From contig CABUPU010000006.1 of the NCBI GenBank assembly GCA_902493595.1, positions 39,861 through 103,860 on the forward strand: a stretch of DNA of 64,000 bases, written 5' to 3'. A program made the position numbers and the translations under genes. This document shows positions 46,545-54,843 of the stretch, piece after piece (the first letter of the stretch is position 1; each line of letters starts with the position of its first letter). The DNA comes from an uncultured Mycoplasma sp. Its GTDB lineage: Bacteria > Bacillota_I > Bacilli_A > RF39 > UBA660. Under the pieces are notes generated by a model. The model made no database searches. It was not told the DNA's origin and saw nothing but the letters and a program-made list of their open reading frames with translations.

Positions 46545-47610
46545 TTTCTTCTACCCAGCAACTTTCATCTGTACCAAACAAATCATTAGTTCTTCCTTTC
46601 GCAGAAGCTCTACAGCCACCACATAAATATCTTTTTTTACATATTCCACATTTACCATTAAATTTTCTTTCGAATAATTTTTTCACCAATTGACTATTTT
46701 GATATTGTTTTATTAAATCATCAAGTTTTTTACATTCATTCAAATCCAAAATTGCTTCTTTTATCATTGAACAAGGCGTTATAATTCCATTACTCTGAAT
46801 ATTAAGTGAATCTATTCCTGCAGTACATCCTCCAAAAATTATTTCATCGCCAGAACATCCATTGCAAATTCTCCAAGGCGAATTATTTACATTCGATTTC
46901 AAAGGATCTTCTGTTACAACTTCAATCTTATCTTTATATTTCAAATTCAATCTAACAACTTCAGTTAAAAAATTTAATTTATTTTCTTTGTTCAAGGACA
47001 TTGAGCAATCCTCTGCCTTACCAAAAGGAATTATTGAGCCAAATCCTACTATTTTACAGTTTTTACTTATTGCATATTGTACCATTTCTTCCATTTGATC
47101 TATAGTATTTTCATTTATCGTCATTCTTATAGAAGAATTTATTTTGGGATATTCTTTTACTTCGTCAAGTAATTTATTACATAATCTAAAAGAACCATTA
47201 AATCCTCTAAAATCATCATGGATGCTTTCCTCTAGACTATCTAAACTAACTTGTATAATAAAATTTTCAAAATTCAAATTATTAATGAATTTCAAATGAT
47301 CTTTTTTTACTAGCGAAGCATTTGTCGTAACAACCAATGATGACACACCATTATCTTTAGCAATTTTTATATATTCTAGTATTTTTTTATGTAAAAAAGG
47401 TTCTCCTCCAGACAAAGTTAATTTAAAATCATTTCCAGCTTCTTTTTGTATTAACTGCATAATTAAATTATATTTTTCTTCATCAAAAAAAATTTTCGGT
47501 TCGTTTTTTGCACGGCAATGCTTACAGTTCATATTACAATATCCAGTTAGTTCGATTTGAATTAAATTTAATTTTGTTTCATAAATTTCATTTTTTGTTT
47601 CAACTATCAT
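46534..47610 (-). CDS. Radical SAM/SPASM peptide maturase
   Basis: 358 residues. The radical SAM cluster is CNMNCKHC (CX3CX2C) at residues 25-32, with GGEPF-like LSGGEPFLHK. The C-terminal SPASM region holds two sets of cysteines (CNGCSGDE/FGGCTAG/ITPCSMI and CGICKKRYLCGGCRAS with a final DESCW). This organisation is that of PqqE/MftC-like enzymes that modify ribosomal peptides. It starts 46 nt after the stop of a 25-residue Cys-rich peptide, its likely substrate. Confidence 0.88.
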   Translation of the reverse strand: MIVETKNEIYETKLNLIQIELTGYCNMNCKHCRAKNEPKIFFDEEKYNLIMQLIQKEAGNDFKLTLSGGEPFLHKKILEYIKIAKDNGVSSLVVTTNASLVKKDHLKFINNLNFENFIIQVSLDSLEESIHDDFRGFNGSFRLCNKLLDEVKEYPKINSSIRMTINENTIDQMEEMVQYAISKNCKIVGFGSIIPFGKAEDCSMSLNKENKLNFLTEVVRLNLKYKDKIEVVTEDPLKSNVNNSPWRICNGCSGDEIIFGGCTAGIDSLNIQSNGIITPCSMIKEAILDLNECKKLDDLIKQYQNSQLVKKLFERKFNGKCGICKKRYLCGGCRASAKGRTNDLFGTDESCWVEENDL

Positions 47611-47627
47611 ATTTTATCTCCTATATT

Positions 47628-47660
47628 GTAGAAATAAAAACAAATTGTTTTTATTTCTAC
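47628..47660 (-). promoter_or_regulatory. Intercistronic hairpin between precursor peptide and radical SAM gene
   Basis: A perfect 15-bp inverted repeat with a 3-nt loop. The first arm contains the precursor's TAG stop. No T run follows, so it is not a full terminator; it more likely stabilises or attenuates the message so that more peptide than enzyme is made. Confidence 0.75.
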
Positions 47661-47734
47661 TTAAAACTGCCACAAGTACAACAAGCATTTTTTTCTATTT
47701 TTACTTGTTTAACTACTTTTTTCTTATTTTTCAT
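47657..47734 (-). CDS. Cys-rich precursor peptide of a radical SAM RiPP (25 aa)
   Basis: A 25-residue frame with a strong GGAGG 7 nt before the ATG. The N-terminal half is a lysine-rich leader (MKNKKKVVKQVKIEK) and the C-terminal part, NACCTCGSFK, holds three cysteines. The peptide lies directly before the radical SAM gene with a perfect hairpin between. The layout (short leader, Cys cluster, maturase) is that of a thioether-type RiPP precursor. I do not recognise the peptide family. It is too short for most gene callers. Confidence 0.75.
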   Translation of the reverse strand: MKNKKKVVKQVKIEKNACCTCGSFK

Positions 47735-47941
47735 TTGCACACCTCCTTTATTATTTAGTTTTTTTTTAGAGTTCCCTATAAACTCATAATCAATTACAAT
47801 TTAGTATTATAATAAACTAATTGTATTTTAATTGTTCAAGCAGCTTTAATTTGACTTTGTTATTTGCATAAAACTGTTATCTTGACAATTATTATAAGTA
47901 CGCATTAATTGTTTATTATTAACAACACCTCCTATAAAAAA

Positions 47942-47990
47942 ATAACGGTGCCAAAAACACTATAATAAAATGCATCTTTGGTCACCGTTA
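47942..47990 (-). terminator. Terminator between a 49-residue ORF and the precursor gene
   Basis: TAACGGTGACCAAA pairs with TTTGGCACCGTTA (one bulge), followed by seven T on the minus strand. It overlaps the last codons of the small ORF at 47960. It may control read-through to the precursor gene. Confidence 0.75.
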
Positions 47991-48109
47991 CTTTTATCGT
48001 CAATTAAATTTAGAAGAGCCCATAAACAAGCAATGTCAGCATAACATTTATTACTAATGCTGCTTTCTTTATAAATTTTAACAATTGCCTTATCTGACTT
48101 TCTTTTCAT
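47960..48109 (-). CDS. Small ORF upstream of the RiPP operon (49 aa)
   Basis: 49 residues, starting MKRKSDKAIVKIYKESSISN, with KCYADIACLWALL and a final CILL. GGAGG lies 7 nt before the ATG, and a strong extended promoter is at 48139-48166. It ends inside a terminator hairpin. It has three cysteines and a basic head. It could be a second peptide, a leader ORF controlling the RiPP operon, or an unrelated regulator. No family is recognised. Confidence 0.6.
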   Translation of the reverse strand: MKRKSDKAIVKIYKESSISNKCYADIACLWALLNLIDDKSNGDQRCILL

Positions 48110-48138
48110 GTAAGAGCCTCCTTGTATCAATTACAACT

Positions 48139-48166
48139 ATTCTAACACACTTTTTGTATTTGTCAA
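48139..48166 (-). promoter_or_regulatory. Strong promoter upstream of the 49-aa ORF
   Basis: On the minus strand TTGACA (consensus), 16-nt spacer, TAGAAT with an upstream TG (extended -10). It is the best promoter in the RiPP region. Confidence 0.8.
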
Positions 48167-48356
48167 TAGAATCATTGCATTTTTCATAACAATAAATTTA
48201 ATTATTTAATATTTTCTTTTTTATTTCAAAATACTTTTTGTAATTATTTAGCATACCAATATCATTTTTTCTTTTTTTCTGATTATAATATTAATGGTCG
48301 GAGTAACAATGTAGTCTAATTTTCAAAATTCGTACACTACAATCAAGATATCCGAT

Positions 48357-48385
48357 TTGACACATTATATTTTTTATGTTACAAT
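48357..48385 (+). promoter_or_regulatory. Promoter of a very short RNA
   Basis: TTGACA, 17-nt spacer, TACAAT. A terminator hairpin starts within 10-12 nt of the predicted start site. Confidence 0.7.
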
Positions 48386-48390
48386 CTAGT

Positions 48391-48437
48391 CATTAAAGAG
48401 GCAAAAGCGTTGGTACAACAAGGTTGTCTCTTTTTTT
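48391..48437 (+). ncRNA. Candidate very short RNA (about 46 nt) made mostly of a terminator
   Basis: The stem AAAGAGGCAA/TTGTCTCTTT (one G-T pair) encloses a second hairpin GTTG-GTA-CAAC, followed by eight T. It directly follows a near-consensus promoter. The rest of 48110-48687, a gap of 578 bp, shows no gene. No protein or ribosome site is present. Confidence 0.5.
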
Positions 48438-48670
48438 TCCTTTGATATATTTTTATAAAAATTATTTTTACCAATTAAAATTACTTCATTTTCTAATTTT
48501 TTAAGTATATTTTAAATTTCTCCCTTCATATATATTTATTACCGGAAAATTTCTCATTTCCTCCTTTTTTTTGATAAATTCCTAAAAAAGAATTAAAATT
48601 TTACATTTTATTTACATATTTCCATCATTTGTTTTACATTACTTTACACAATAAAATTAAGTATTAAAAA

Positions 48671-48689
48671 AACTGGATTAATTCCAGTT
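48671..48689 (-). terminator. Terminator of the rimP-truB operon
   Basis: AACTGGA/TCCAGTT stem and a T run on the minus strand, overlapping the truB stop codon. Confidence 0.8.
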
Positions 48690-49527
48690 AAATAAGCATT
48701 ATATCGCAAGCGTAAAAATCATCTTTTCTTTTATAAATTGCGATTTCTTCATTATTATAATATAGAAGTAATATATCTTCATTACTATCGACTTTTATAT
48801 GAGAACCATTTTTTACTTTATTAAATTCTTCTTCGGTTAAATTATATGTTTTATAGCCAAATAAATCTTTCACAGATAAAGCTTTATAATTACCATTTGC
48901 AATATCTTCGACAGTATATGAATCAGAAATATCAAAGTTTCCTTGTTTAGTTCTTACTAAATCAGACATTGTTCCAATAACATTTAATTTATCACATATA
49001 GTTTGTATTAAACTTCTTATATAGGTTCCTTTTGAACAATTACATTTAAATACTATTTTATTTTTTTCATATGATATTAACTCTAAATTATAAATGTCAA
49101 CTTCATTTGTAGGTAGTTTTACTTCTTCACCATTTCTTGCATATTCATATAGTTTTTTTCCATTAACTTTCTTTGCACTATAAATTGGTACTATTTGTTC
49201 ATATTTACCAATTAATGAAGAAAATACTTTTTCAATATCCTCTTTAGAAACACTTATATCTTTTTGCTCTAATACTTTACCAGTTATATCATATGTATCA
49301 GTTTTAATTCCTAAAGTAATTGTACCAATATACTGTTTATCTAAACTCATTAAACTATTTACAAGTTTTGTATATTTATTTATACATATAACAAGTACAC
49401 CTTGAGCTATTGGGTCTAAAGTTCCAGTATGACCTATTTTCTTGGTATTAAATACCTTTGTTAAACTATTTACTACATCTCTACTTGTTTTACCTTTATC
49501 TTTGTTTATTAAAATTACTGCATTCAT
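48688..49527 (-). CDS. truB: tRNA pseudouridine(55) synthase TruB
   Basis: About 279 residues. It begins MNAVILINKDKGKTS and has the catalytic KKIGHTGTLDPIAQGVLV motif with the Asp. It makes pseudouridine 55 in tRNA. The start at 49527 has GAGG 3 nt upstream and lies in the last codons of the preceding gene; the longer frame to 49575 lacks a site. It is the last gene of the translation operon; ribF, usual next in Bacilli, is not seen here. Confidence 0.93.
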   Translation of the reverse strand: MNAVILINKDKGKTSRDVVNSLTKVFNTKKIGHTGTLDPIAQGVLVICINKYTKLVNSLMSLDKQYIGTITLGIKTDTYDITGKVLEQKDISVSKEDIEKVFSSLIGKYEQIVPIYSAKKVNGKKLYEYARNGEEVKLPTNEVDIYNLELISYEKNKIVFKCNCSKGTYIRSLIQTICDKLNVIGTMSDLVRTKQGNFDISDSYTVEDIANGNYKALSVKDLFGYKTYNLTEEEFNKVKNGSHIKVDSNEDILLLYYNNEEIAIYKRKDDFYACDIMLI

Positions 49528-50074
49528 AATCCTCAATATAAATAATACCTTTCTTTCTATTTTCTTTTGGTACATAGATAAACTTTTTTAAACCATCAGT
49601 ATCTGAAATATATCCTCTTTTAGATAAAACATCATTTAATAATTCATTATTAAAATAAGGATTTATATATACTATTGATGGATAAATTGATTCTGAATAA
49701 TTTTCTACTTCACTAATTAAATAATTATAAAAACTTTTTTTAAATAGTTCCATATATTCATCGTAATTAACAACAACTATATTATCTATTACTAATCCAT
49801 TTTTTCTATGAAATAATAAATAGGCAATTAAATTATAATCATTTGAAATAGAAATTATTTTTTCATCCTCTCTAGCAAGATTTTCCTTTACTAGACACGA
49901 AAAAAGATAGTTAGGATCATATTTTTGCATTATTAAACTATTACTATTTAATAAATTTCTTTTACTAATTAATTCTAATCTATTTTTTCCATTAAAACAC
50001 TTTGCATACTCATAAGCATTATTTAAAAGAGTACCCTTAAATCTCTTATCTATACTACCAACATATAACTTCAT
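49496..50074 (-). CDS. Hypothetical protein between rbfA and truB
   Basis: About 192 residues. It starts MKLYVGSIDKRFKGTLLNNAYEYAK; the C-terminal half is rich in aromatic residues and has YIYVPKENRKKGIIYIEDYE. Not recognised. It lies between rbfA and truB, with 18 bp to the former and a 32-bp overlap with the latter. This is not a usual position in Bacilli, so it may be a lineage-specific addition to the operon. Confidence 0.6.
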   Translation of the reverse strand: MKLYVGSIDKRFKGTLLNNAYEYAKCFNGKNRLELISKRNLLNSNSLIMQKYDPNYLFSCLVKENLAREDEKIISISNDYNLIAYLLFHRKNGLVIDNIVVVNYDEYMELFKKSFYNYLISEVENYSESIYPSIVYINPYFNNELLNDVLSKRGYISDTDGLKKFIYVPKENRKKGIIYIEDYECSNFNKQR

Positions 50075-50091
50075 ACCAAAACCCCATATCA

Positions 50092-50436
50092 TTAATCATT
50101 TTGATGTATTTTTTTAATTATATCATCAATTTTATTACCATATTCAATGGACTCATCATAAGTAAATTTTAAAAATGGTATATTTCTTGCATCAATTAAT
50201 GAGGCAAGTTTACCTCTTATAAAAGGACTTGCTTCATTTACTTCTTTTTCGATTTCTTTTTTAGAAAGTGAAGAAAGTGATGTAAAATATACTTTACAAT
50301 AGCTAAAATCTTTTGCAAGTGAGCATCCAGTTATTGTAATACTTTTAAGTAGTTCATCGTGACATTCTCTTTGAATAATCATTGGAATATATTTTTCAAT
50401 ATCACTTTCTATTCTTTTTACATTTAAACTAGGCAT
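50092..50436 (-). CDS. rbfA: Ribosome-binding factor A
   Basis: 114 residues with the KH-like RbfA fold (NVKRIESDIEKYIPMII, CHDELLKSITITGCSLAKDFSYCKVYFTS and FLKFTYDESIEYGNKIDDII). It matures the 16S rRNA 5' end. It overlaps infB by 8 bp, the conserved infB-rbfA order. Confidence 0.9.
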   Translation of the reverse strand: MPSLNVKRIESDIEKYIPMIIQRECHDELLKSITITGCSLAKDFSYCKVYFTSLSSLSKKEIEKEVNEASPFIRGKLASLIDARNIPFLKFTYDESIEYGNKIDDIIKKIHQND

Positions 50437-52531
50437 TTTTTACCTGCTCCATTACATATACTTCAAAAGTATCTCCCTCTTTGAAGTCATCATATTTTTC
50501 TAATGTAATACCACATTCAAAGCCTTTTTTAACTTCTTTAGCTTGATCTTTACCTCTTTGAATTGAGGAAATCTTTGTATCAATAAGAATCTTTCCATCA
50601 CGAATAACTCTTACATTTGCATTATTTTTAACTATTCCATCAGTTACATAAACACCTGCAATATTACCAACTTTAGAAAATTTAAATATTTGTCTTACAG
50701 TAGCACTACCAATTACTTTTTCTTCATATTCTGGATCAAGCATACCATTAAGTGCTGCTTCAACATCTTCGACAAGTTTATAAATAATTGTATAACATCT
50801 AATTTCAATACCGTATTCTTTAGCCATAGCTTTAGCATCCGAAGATGATACTACATTAAATCCTATTACAATAGCCTTTGAGGCACTTGCAAGAACTATA
50901 TCACTTTCAGATATTGGTCCTATACCACTGCGGATAACTTTTACTCTTACATCTTTAACTTTAATATTTTCAAGAGCACTTTTAACTGCTTCTTCAGAAC
51001 CTCTTACATCAGCTTTTAAGACAACAGCGACTTCTTTTTGACCTGAATTAACGCTTTCAAATAATTCATCTAGTGATAAAGTTTTCTTAACATTACTCTT
51101 TTCTTTTTCAATATTTTTTCTTTTTTCTGCAACTTCTTTAGCTTCCTCAATTGTTTCAAAAGCCATAAACTTATCACCAGCTTTAGGTGTATCATTAAGT
51201 CCTGTTATTTCTACTGGAGTAGATGGTCCTGCTTCAACAATTGACTGTCCCTTATCATTTTTCATTGTACGAACCTTACCATAAGTTGTTCCTACGACTA
51301 CTGGATCTCCAAGTCTAAGTGTTCCATTAAGAATAAGGAATGATGATAGTCCTCCGATATTTTTATCTAGTTTTTCTTCGATAACAGCCCCTAAAGCATA
51401 TCTATTTGGATTAGCTTTAAGTTCTTTAACTTCTGCAATTGCAAGAATTGTTTCAAGAAGATTATCAACACCTTCTCCAGTCTTCGCAGAAAGATTAATA
51501 AATGGGTATTCTCCTCCCCAACTTTCTGGAGTAATACCATTTTCACTCATTTCCGTATATACTCTTTCAATATTTATATTTGGTTTATCAATTTTATTAA
51601 CCGCTACAATGATTGGTACACCAGCACTTTTAGCATGGTCGATTGCTTCTTTAGTCTGAGGCATAACACCATCATCAGCAGCAACAATAATAACTACGAT
51701 ATCAGTTACACTTGCACCTCTTGCACGCATTTGTGTAAAGGCAGCGTGACCTGGAGTATCAATAAATGTAATTTTATGACCATCTTTTTCAGTTTGATAT
51801 GCACCAATTGCTTGCGTAATACCTCCAGCTTCACCTTCGGCTACTCTAGTTGATCTAATGTAATCTAAAAGTGTAGTTTTACCATGGTCTACATGTCCCA
51901 TTATTGTAACAATTGCTGGTCTTTCTTTTAAATCTTTTTCATCATCAATAACTTCATAATGATCAAAATCAGCAATATCTTGACTTTCTTTTTTCTTTAA
52001 AGTTTTATTGTAATCTAAAGCTACGATTTCAGCATTTTCAAAATCAATAACTTCATTCATAGATAGCATCAATCCTAAACTCATAAGTTTTTTAATAATA
52101 TCATTTAGAGAAACACCAAGTGCATCTGCAAAAGCTTTAACACTCATTCCATCTTCATATAAAACAATATTATCCTCTTTTACATTACTCATTAGTTTGC
52201 TTTTGTTTTTATACATTTGTTTTTTTAAGTTTTTGAAATCAGCATTACTGCTATCTTTTTTCTTAAGTTTTTGTTTGCTATTAGCAACCATATCTTTTTT
52301 TACAATATTTTCACTTTGTAATACTTTTTCAACTACATCATCAATTTGGTCTTCTTCTTCATAGGTTGTTTCTTTATCAGTACTAATTAAATTAATTGTA
52401 TTATCAATCATAATAATATCATCATCAGATAAAGTGCTATTACCATCTGCTTTAATTCCAAGTTCACTACATTTTCTTAAAACCTCTGCTACTGATAAAT
52501 TTACATCTTTTGCATAATCTTTAATATTCAT
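50429..52531 (-). CDS. infB: Translation initiation factor IF-2
   Basis: About 700 residues. The N-domain starts MNIKDYAKDVNLSVAEVLRKC. The G domain has G1 GHVDHGKTTLLD, G3 DTPGHAAF and G4 NKID, followed by domains II-IV. It brings initiator tRNA to the ribosome. The start at 52531 has an AAAGGA site; the longer frame to 52540 is not needed. It follows dCMP deaminase and precedes rbfA. Confidence 0.96.
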   Translation of the reverse strand: MNIKDYAKDVNLSVAEVLRKCSELGIKADGNSTLSDDDIIMIDNTINLISTDKETTYEEEDQIDDVVEKVLQSENIVKKDMVANSKQKLKKKDSSNADFKNLKKQMYKNKSKLMSNVKEDNIVLYEDGMSVKAFADALGVSLNDIIKKLMSLGLMLSMNEVIDFENAEIVALDYNKTLKKKESQDIADFDHYEVIDDEKDLKERPAIVTIMGHVDHGKTTLLDYIRSTRVAEGEAGGITQAIGAYQTEKDGHKITFIDTPGHAAFTQMRARGASVTDIVVIIVAADDGVMPQTKEAIDHAKSAGVPIIVAVNKIDKPNINIERVYTEMSENGITPESWGGEYPFINLSAKTGEGVDNLLETILAIAEVKELKANPNRYALGAVIEEKLDKNIGGLSSFLILNGTLRLGDPVVVGTTYGKVRTMKNDKGQSIVEAGPSTPVEITGLNDTPKAGDKFMAFETIEEAKEVAEKRKNIEKEKSNVKKTLSLDELFESVNSGQKEVAVVLKADVRGSEEAVKSALENIKVKDVRVKVIRSGIGPISESDIVLASASKAIVIGFNVVSSSDAKAMAKEYGIEIRCYTIIYKLVEDVEAALNGMLDPEYEEKVIGSATVRQIFKFSKVGNIAGVYVTDGIVKNNANVRVIRDGKILIDTKISSIQRGKDQAKEVKKGFECGITLEKYDDFKEGDTFEVYVMEQVKNA

Positions 52532-52558
52532 AAAAACCATCCTTTCTTAATTTAATTT

Positions 52559-53065
52559 TTATCTACTTTTTCCCTTTTCTATATATCCAAAATCATATAA
52601 TAGTGTTTCTAAATCTCTACCCTCATATTTAATAATTTCAATATTTGCATTATTTGCAATTGATTTAGAAAGATTTGCATCATATTCACTATTATATACA
52701 ACCTTTGTTATTCCACTATTAATAATAGAATTCATACAGTCCTTACAAGGAAAAGTATTTACATAAATTGTTGCCCCTACTGTAGATATTCCATGTCTTG
52801 CAGCAAAAGCAATTGCATTTTGTTCAGCATGAGAAGCAGGACATAGTTCTAAATATTTACCAGATGCATAATCACTCATTGCTCTTCTTCTACATCCACC
52901 TAAATCTTCACAATGTTCAACACCTCTTGCTGGTCCATTAAATCCAAAACTAATTGGATTATCATCTTTAACAATGACTGCCCCAACTTTTCTTGATAAA
53001 CAAGTACTTCTTAATGAAGCAATTTGGGAAATAGCCATATAATATTCTTCTTTAGTTGGTCTCAT
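52559..53065 (-). CDS. Deoxycytidylate (dCMP) deaminase, ComEB-like
   Basis: 168 residues. The zinc motifs are SHAEQNAIAF and FPCKDCMNSII, with an extra CRRRAMS/CPAS region like ComEB. It makes dUMP from dCMP. It sits between the rnpM-like gene and infB, where the L7Ae-like YlxQ gene is usual in Bacilli; its start overlaps rnpM by 14 bp. The position in this operon is unusual. Confidence 0.88.
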   Translation of the reverse strand: MRPTKEEYYMAISQIASLRSTCLSRKVGAVIVKDDNPISFGFNGPARGVEHCEDLGGCRRRAMSDYASGKYLELCPASHAEQNAIAFAARHGISTVGATIYVNTFPCKDCMNSIINSGITKVVYNSEYDANLSKSIANNANIEIIKYEGRDLETLLYDFGYIEKGKSR

Positions 53066-53315
53066 TAATAATCCTTTCTAAATTATCATATACTTCATCA
53101 CTAATGCTTACCCCTAAAGCTTTCTCTAATATTTTAGTCTTTTTTGCTTTATTTATTACTTCTATAGTTTTTTTTAAGTATGCACCTTTTCCATTAAGTT
53201 TACCAGTACTATCATATACTACCTCTCCTAAGGGAGTTCTTACTACTCTTAATAAATCTTTTTTTTCACATTTTTCATGTGATACAACACAAGTTCTTAA
53301 AGGAACTTTTTTCAT
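53052..53315 (-). CDS. rnpM: YlxR/RnpM family protein
   Basis: 87 residues. The YlxR motif PLRTCVVSHEKCEKKDLLRVVRTP is clear, with a GKGAYLKKTIEVINKAKK tail. It is a small RNA-binding protein; the family was linked to RNase P in Bacillus. It starts in the stop codon of nusA and overlaps the dCMP deaminase gene. Confidence 0.85.
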   Translation of the reverse strand: MKKVPLRTCVVSHEKCEKKDLLRVVRTPLGEVVYDSTGKLNGKGAYLKKTIEVINKAKKTKILEKALGVSISDEVYDNLERIINETN

Positions 53316-54427
53316 TATCTATTACCTTCTTCAGTAATTTCTTTCATAGTTTTAATTTCTAAATAGTATTTAGTAAGTCTTGAAGCAAGTCTAATATTAC
53401 TTCCTTTTTTACCAATAGCTTTACTAAATTCATCATCAGGTACCACTACTAAAGCTTTTCTTTCTTTTTCATCTAAAATATTAACAATAGCACCTTTTGC
53501 AGGAACAATAGCATTTTTAATAAATACAGCTGGATCTTCATCATATAAAACTAAATCTATTTTTTCATTACCAAGTTCTTTTAAAATACCTGCTATTCTA
53601 CTACCTTTTTCTCCAATACAAGAACCAATTGCATCAACTTTTGGATTATTAGATATAAGAGCAACTTTACATCTTATACCAGGTTCTCTTACTACTTGAT
53701 ATATATCAATTGTTCCATTAATAATCTCTGGAATTTCTTGTTCAAATAATCTTTTGACAAAACCATAATGTTTTCTAGAAAGCATAATAACTGGTCCTTT
53801 AGCTCCTAAAGTAACTTTAGTTAAATATACTTTTATATTTGAACCCATAACAATTTTTTCATCAGGTATAATTTCACTTTTAGGAAGCATACCACGAGTT
53901 CTACCTAAATCAATGTAATAATTTTTTTGGTCTTCCATAGCAACCATACCAATCATTACTTCGCCTTCTTTATCACTAAACTCATTTATTACACTTTCTT
54001 TTTCAGCTTCTCTAATTTTTTGTGTTAATACTTGTTTAGCAGTTCCTGCAGCAACTCTTCCAAAATCTTTTGGAGTTACTTCTTTTTCAATAGTATCTCC
54101 TACTTTAGCATTAGGATCTATTTTAATTGCATCCTCTAAAAGAATTTGAGCATCAATGTTTATCTCTGGTGGTGTTGTTACGATATTACCTTCTTCATCT
54201 TCAGTTTCAGTTCCATAATCAATTTCCGGTACTACTACCAAATAAGAATATACTTTTATATCGCCACTTTCTCTATCAATTCTTACAATTACATTAGTTT
54301 TAGAATTAAAATTCTTTTTATATGCAGTTGTAAGAGCAAGTGTTAAGCCCTCAAAAATAACATCCTCACTAATATTTTTTTCTTTTGCTACTAATTTAAC
54401 AGCTTTAATTAATTCATTTGCATTCAT
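53315..54427 (-). CDS. nusA: Transcription termination/antitermination protein NusA
   Basis: 370 residues, the short Firmicutes form with N-terminal domain, S1 domain (VGDTIEKEV to LSRKHYGFV), and two KH domains (IGSCIGEKGSRIAGI and AIGKKGSNIRLASRL). It lacks the C-terminal acidic repeats found in Proteobacteria. It controls RNA polymerase pausing. It lies 2 bp after rimP and shares a TAATG with rnpM. Confidence 0.94.
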   Translation of the reverse strand: MNANELIKAVKLVAKEKNISEDVIFEGLTLALTTAYKKNFNSKTNVIVRIDRESGDIKVYSYLVVVPEIDYGTETEDEEGNIVTTPPEINIDAQILLEDAIKIDPNAKVGDTIEKEVTPKDFGRVAAGTAKQVLTQKIREAEKESVINEFSDKEGEVMIGMVAMEDQKNYYIDLGRTRGMLPKSEIIPDEKIVMGSNIKVYLTKVTLGAKGPVIMLSRKHYGFVKRLFEQEIPEIINGTIDIYQVVREPGIRCKVALISNNPKVDAIGSCIGEKGSRIAGILKELGNEKIDLVLYDEDPAVFIKNAIVPAKGAIVNILDEKERKALVVVPDDEFSKAIGKKGSNIRLASRLTKYYLEIKTMKEITEEGNR

Positions 54428-54429
54428 CT

Positions 54430-54678
54430 TTAATTACCTCTTTCCTTACTAGATATATCTAAAATATAGCTATCATCAATATCACAGTATTTATCCACTA
54501 TTGGATTAATTATATGAGTAGCAGTAACTATCTCATCAATATCAATTCCTCCAACCTTATCTAGGATAACCTCTAAAAAGGAATATTTTCCTTTCTTTTT
54601 AAAAGATATACTATCTACAAATATATCCATATCCTTAATTGCAATATTAATTTTTTCAGTTAATTTACTAAAATCCAA
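54430..54678 (-). CDS. rimP: RimP, reduced to the N-terminal domain
   Basis: 82 residues, about half the usual 150. It matches the RimP N-terminal domain through DSYILDISS, then ends at KERGN with the C-terminal SH3-like domain missing. The start is TTG at 54678, with GAGGGTG 5 nt upstream; an ATG 48 nt earlier would overlap a hairpin. Its position before nusA is the usual one. RimP assists 30S assembly; whether the short form is active is open. Confidence 0.75.
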   Translation of the reverse strand: MDFSKLTEKINIAIKDMDIFVDSISFKKKGKYSFLEVILDKVGGIDIDEIVTATHIINPIVDKYCDIDDSYILDISSKERGN

Positions 54679-54701
54679 ATATATCACCCTCTTATTAATA
54701 A

Positions 54702-54723
54702 AAGTGGGATTGCAGGCCCACTT
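54702..54723 (-). terminator. Leader hairpin before rimP
   Basis: AAGTGGG/CCCACTT stem with T-rich 3' flank on the minus strand, 24 nt before the TTG of rimP. It may attenuate the operon. Confidence 0.55.
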
Positions 54724-54808
54724 CAAATGTCAAACTTATTTTATCATTATTTATTTAATATGTCTATAAAAAAATATGAAGAAAATAAAAAAAATTTTTA
54801 AAAACCTA

Positions 54809-54837
54809 TTTACAAATAAAAAAAATTATAATATAAT
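54809..54837 (+). promoter_or_regulatory. Promoter of a candidate small RNA
   Basis: TTTACA, 17-nt spacer, TATAAT (near consensus), on the opposite strand to the neighbouring genes. Confidence 0.65.
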
Positions 54838-54843
54838 TTAATG

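Noticed and set aside
47850..47935. Possible ORF after a GGAGGTG at about 47930 (minus strand)
   Set aside because: The in-frame ATG is about 20 nt from the ribosome site and gives only 19 codons; nearer TTG/GTG starts stop at once.
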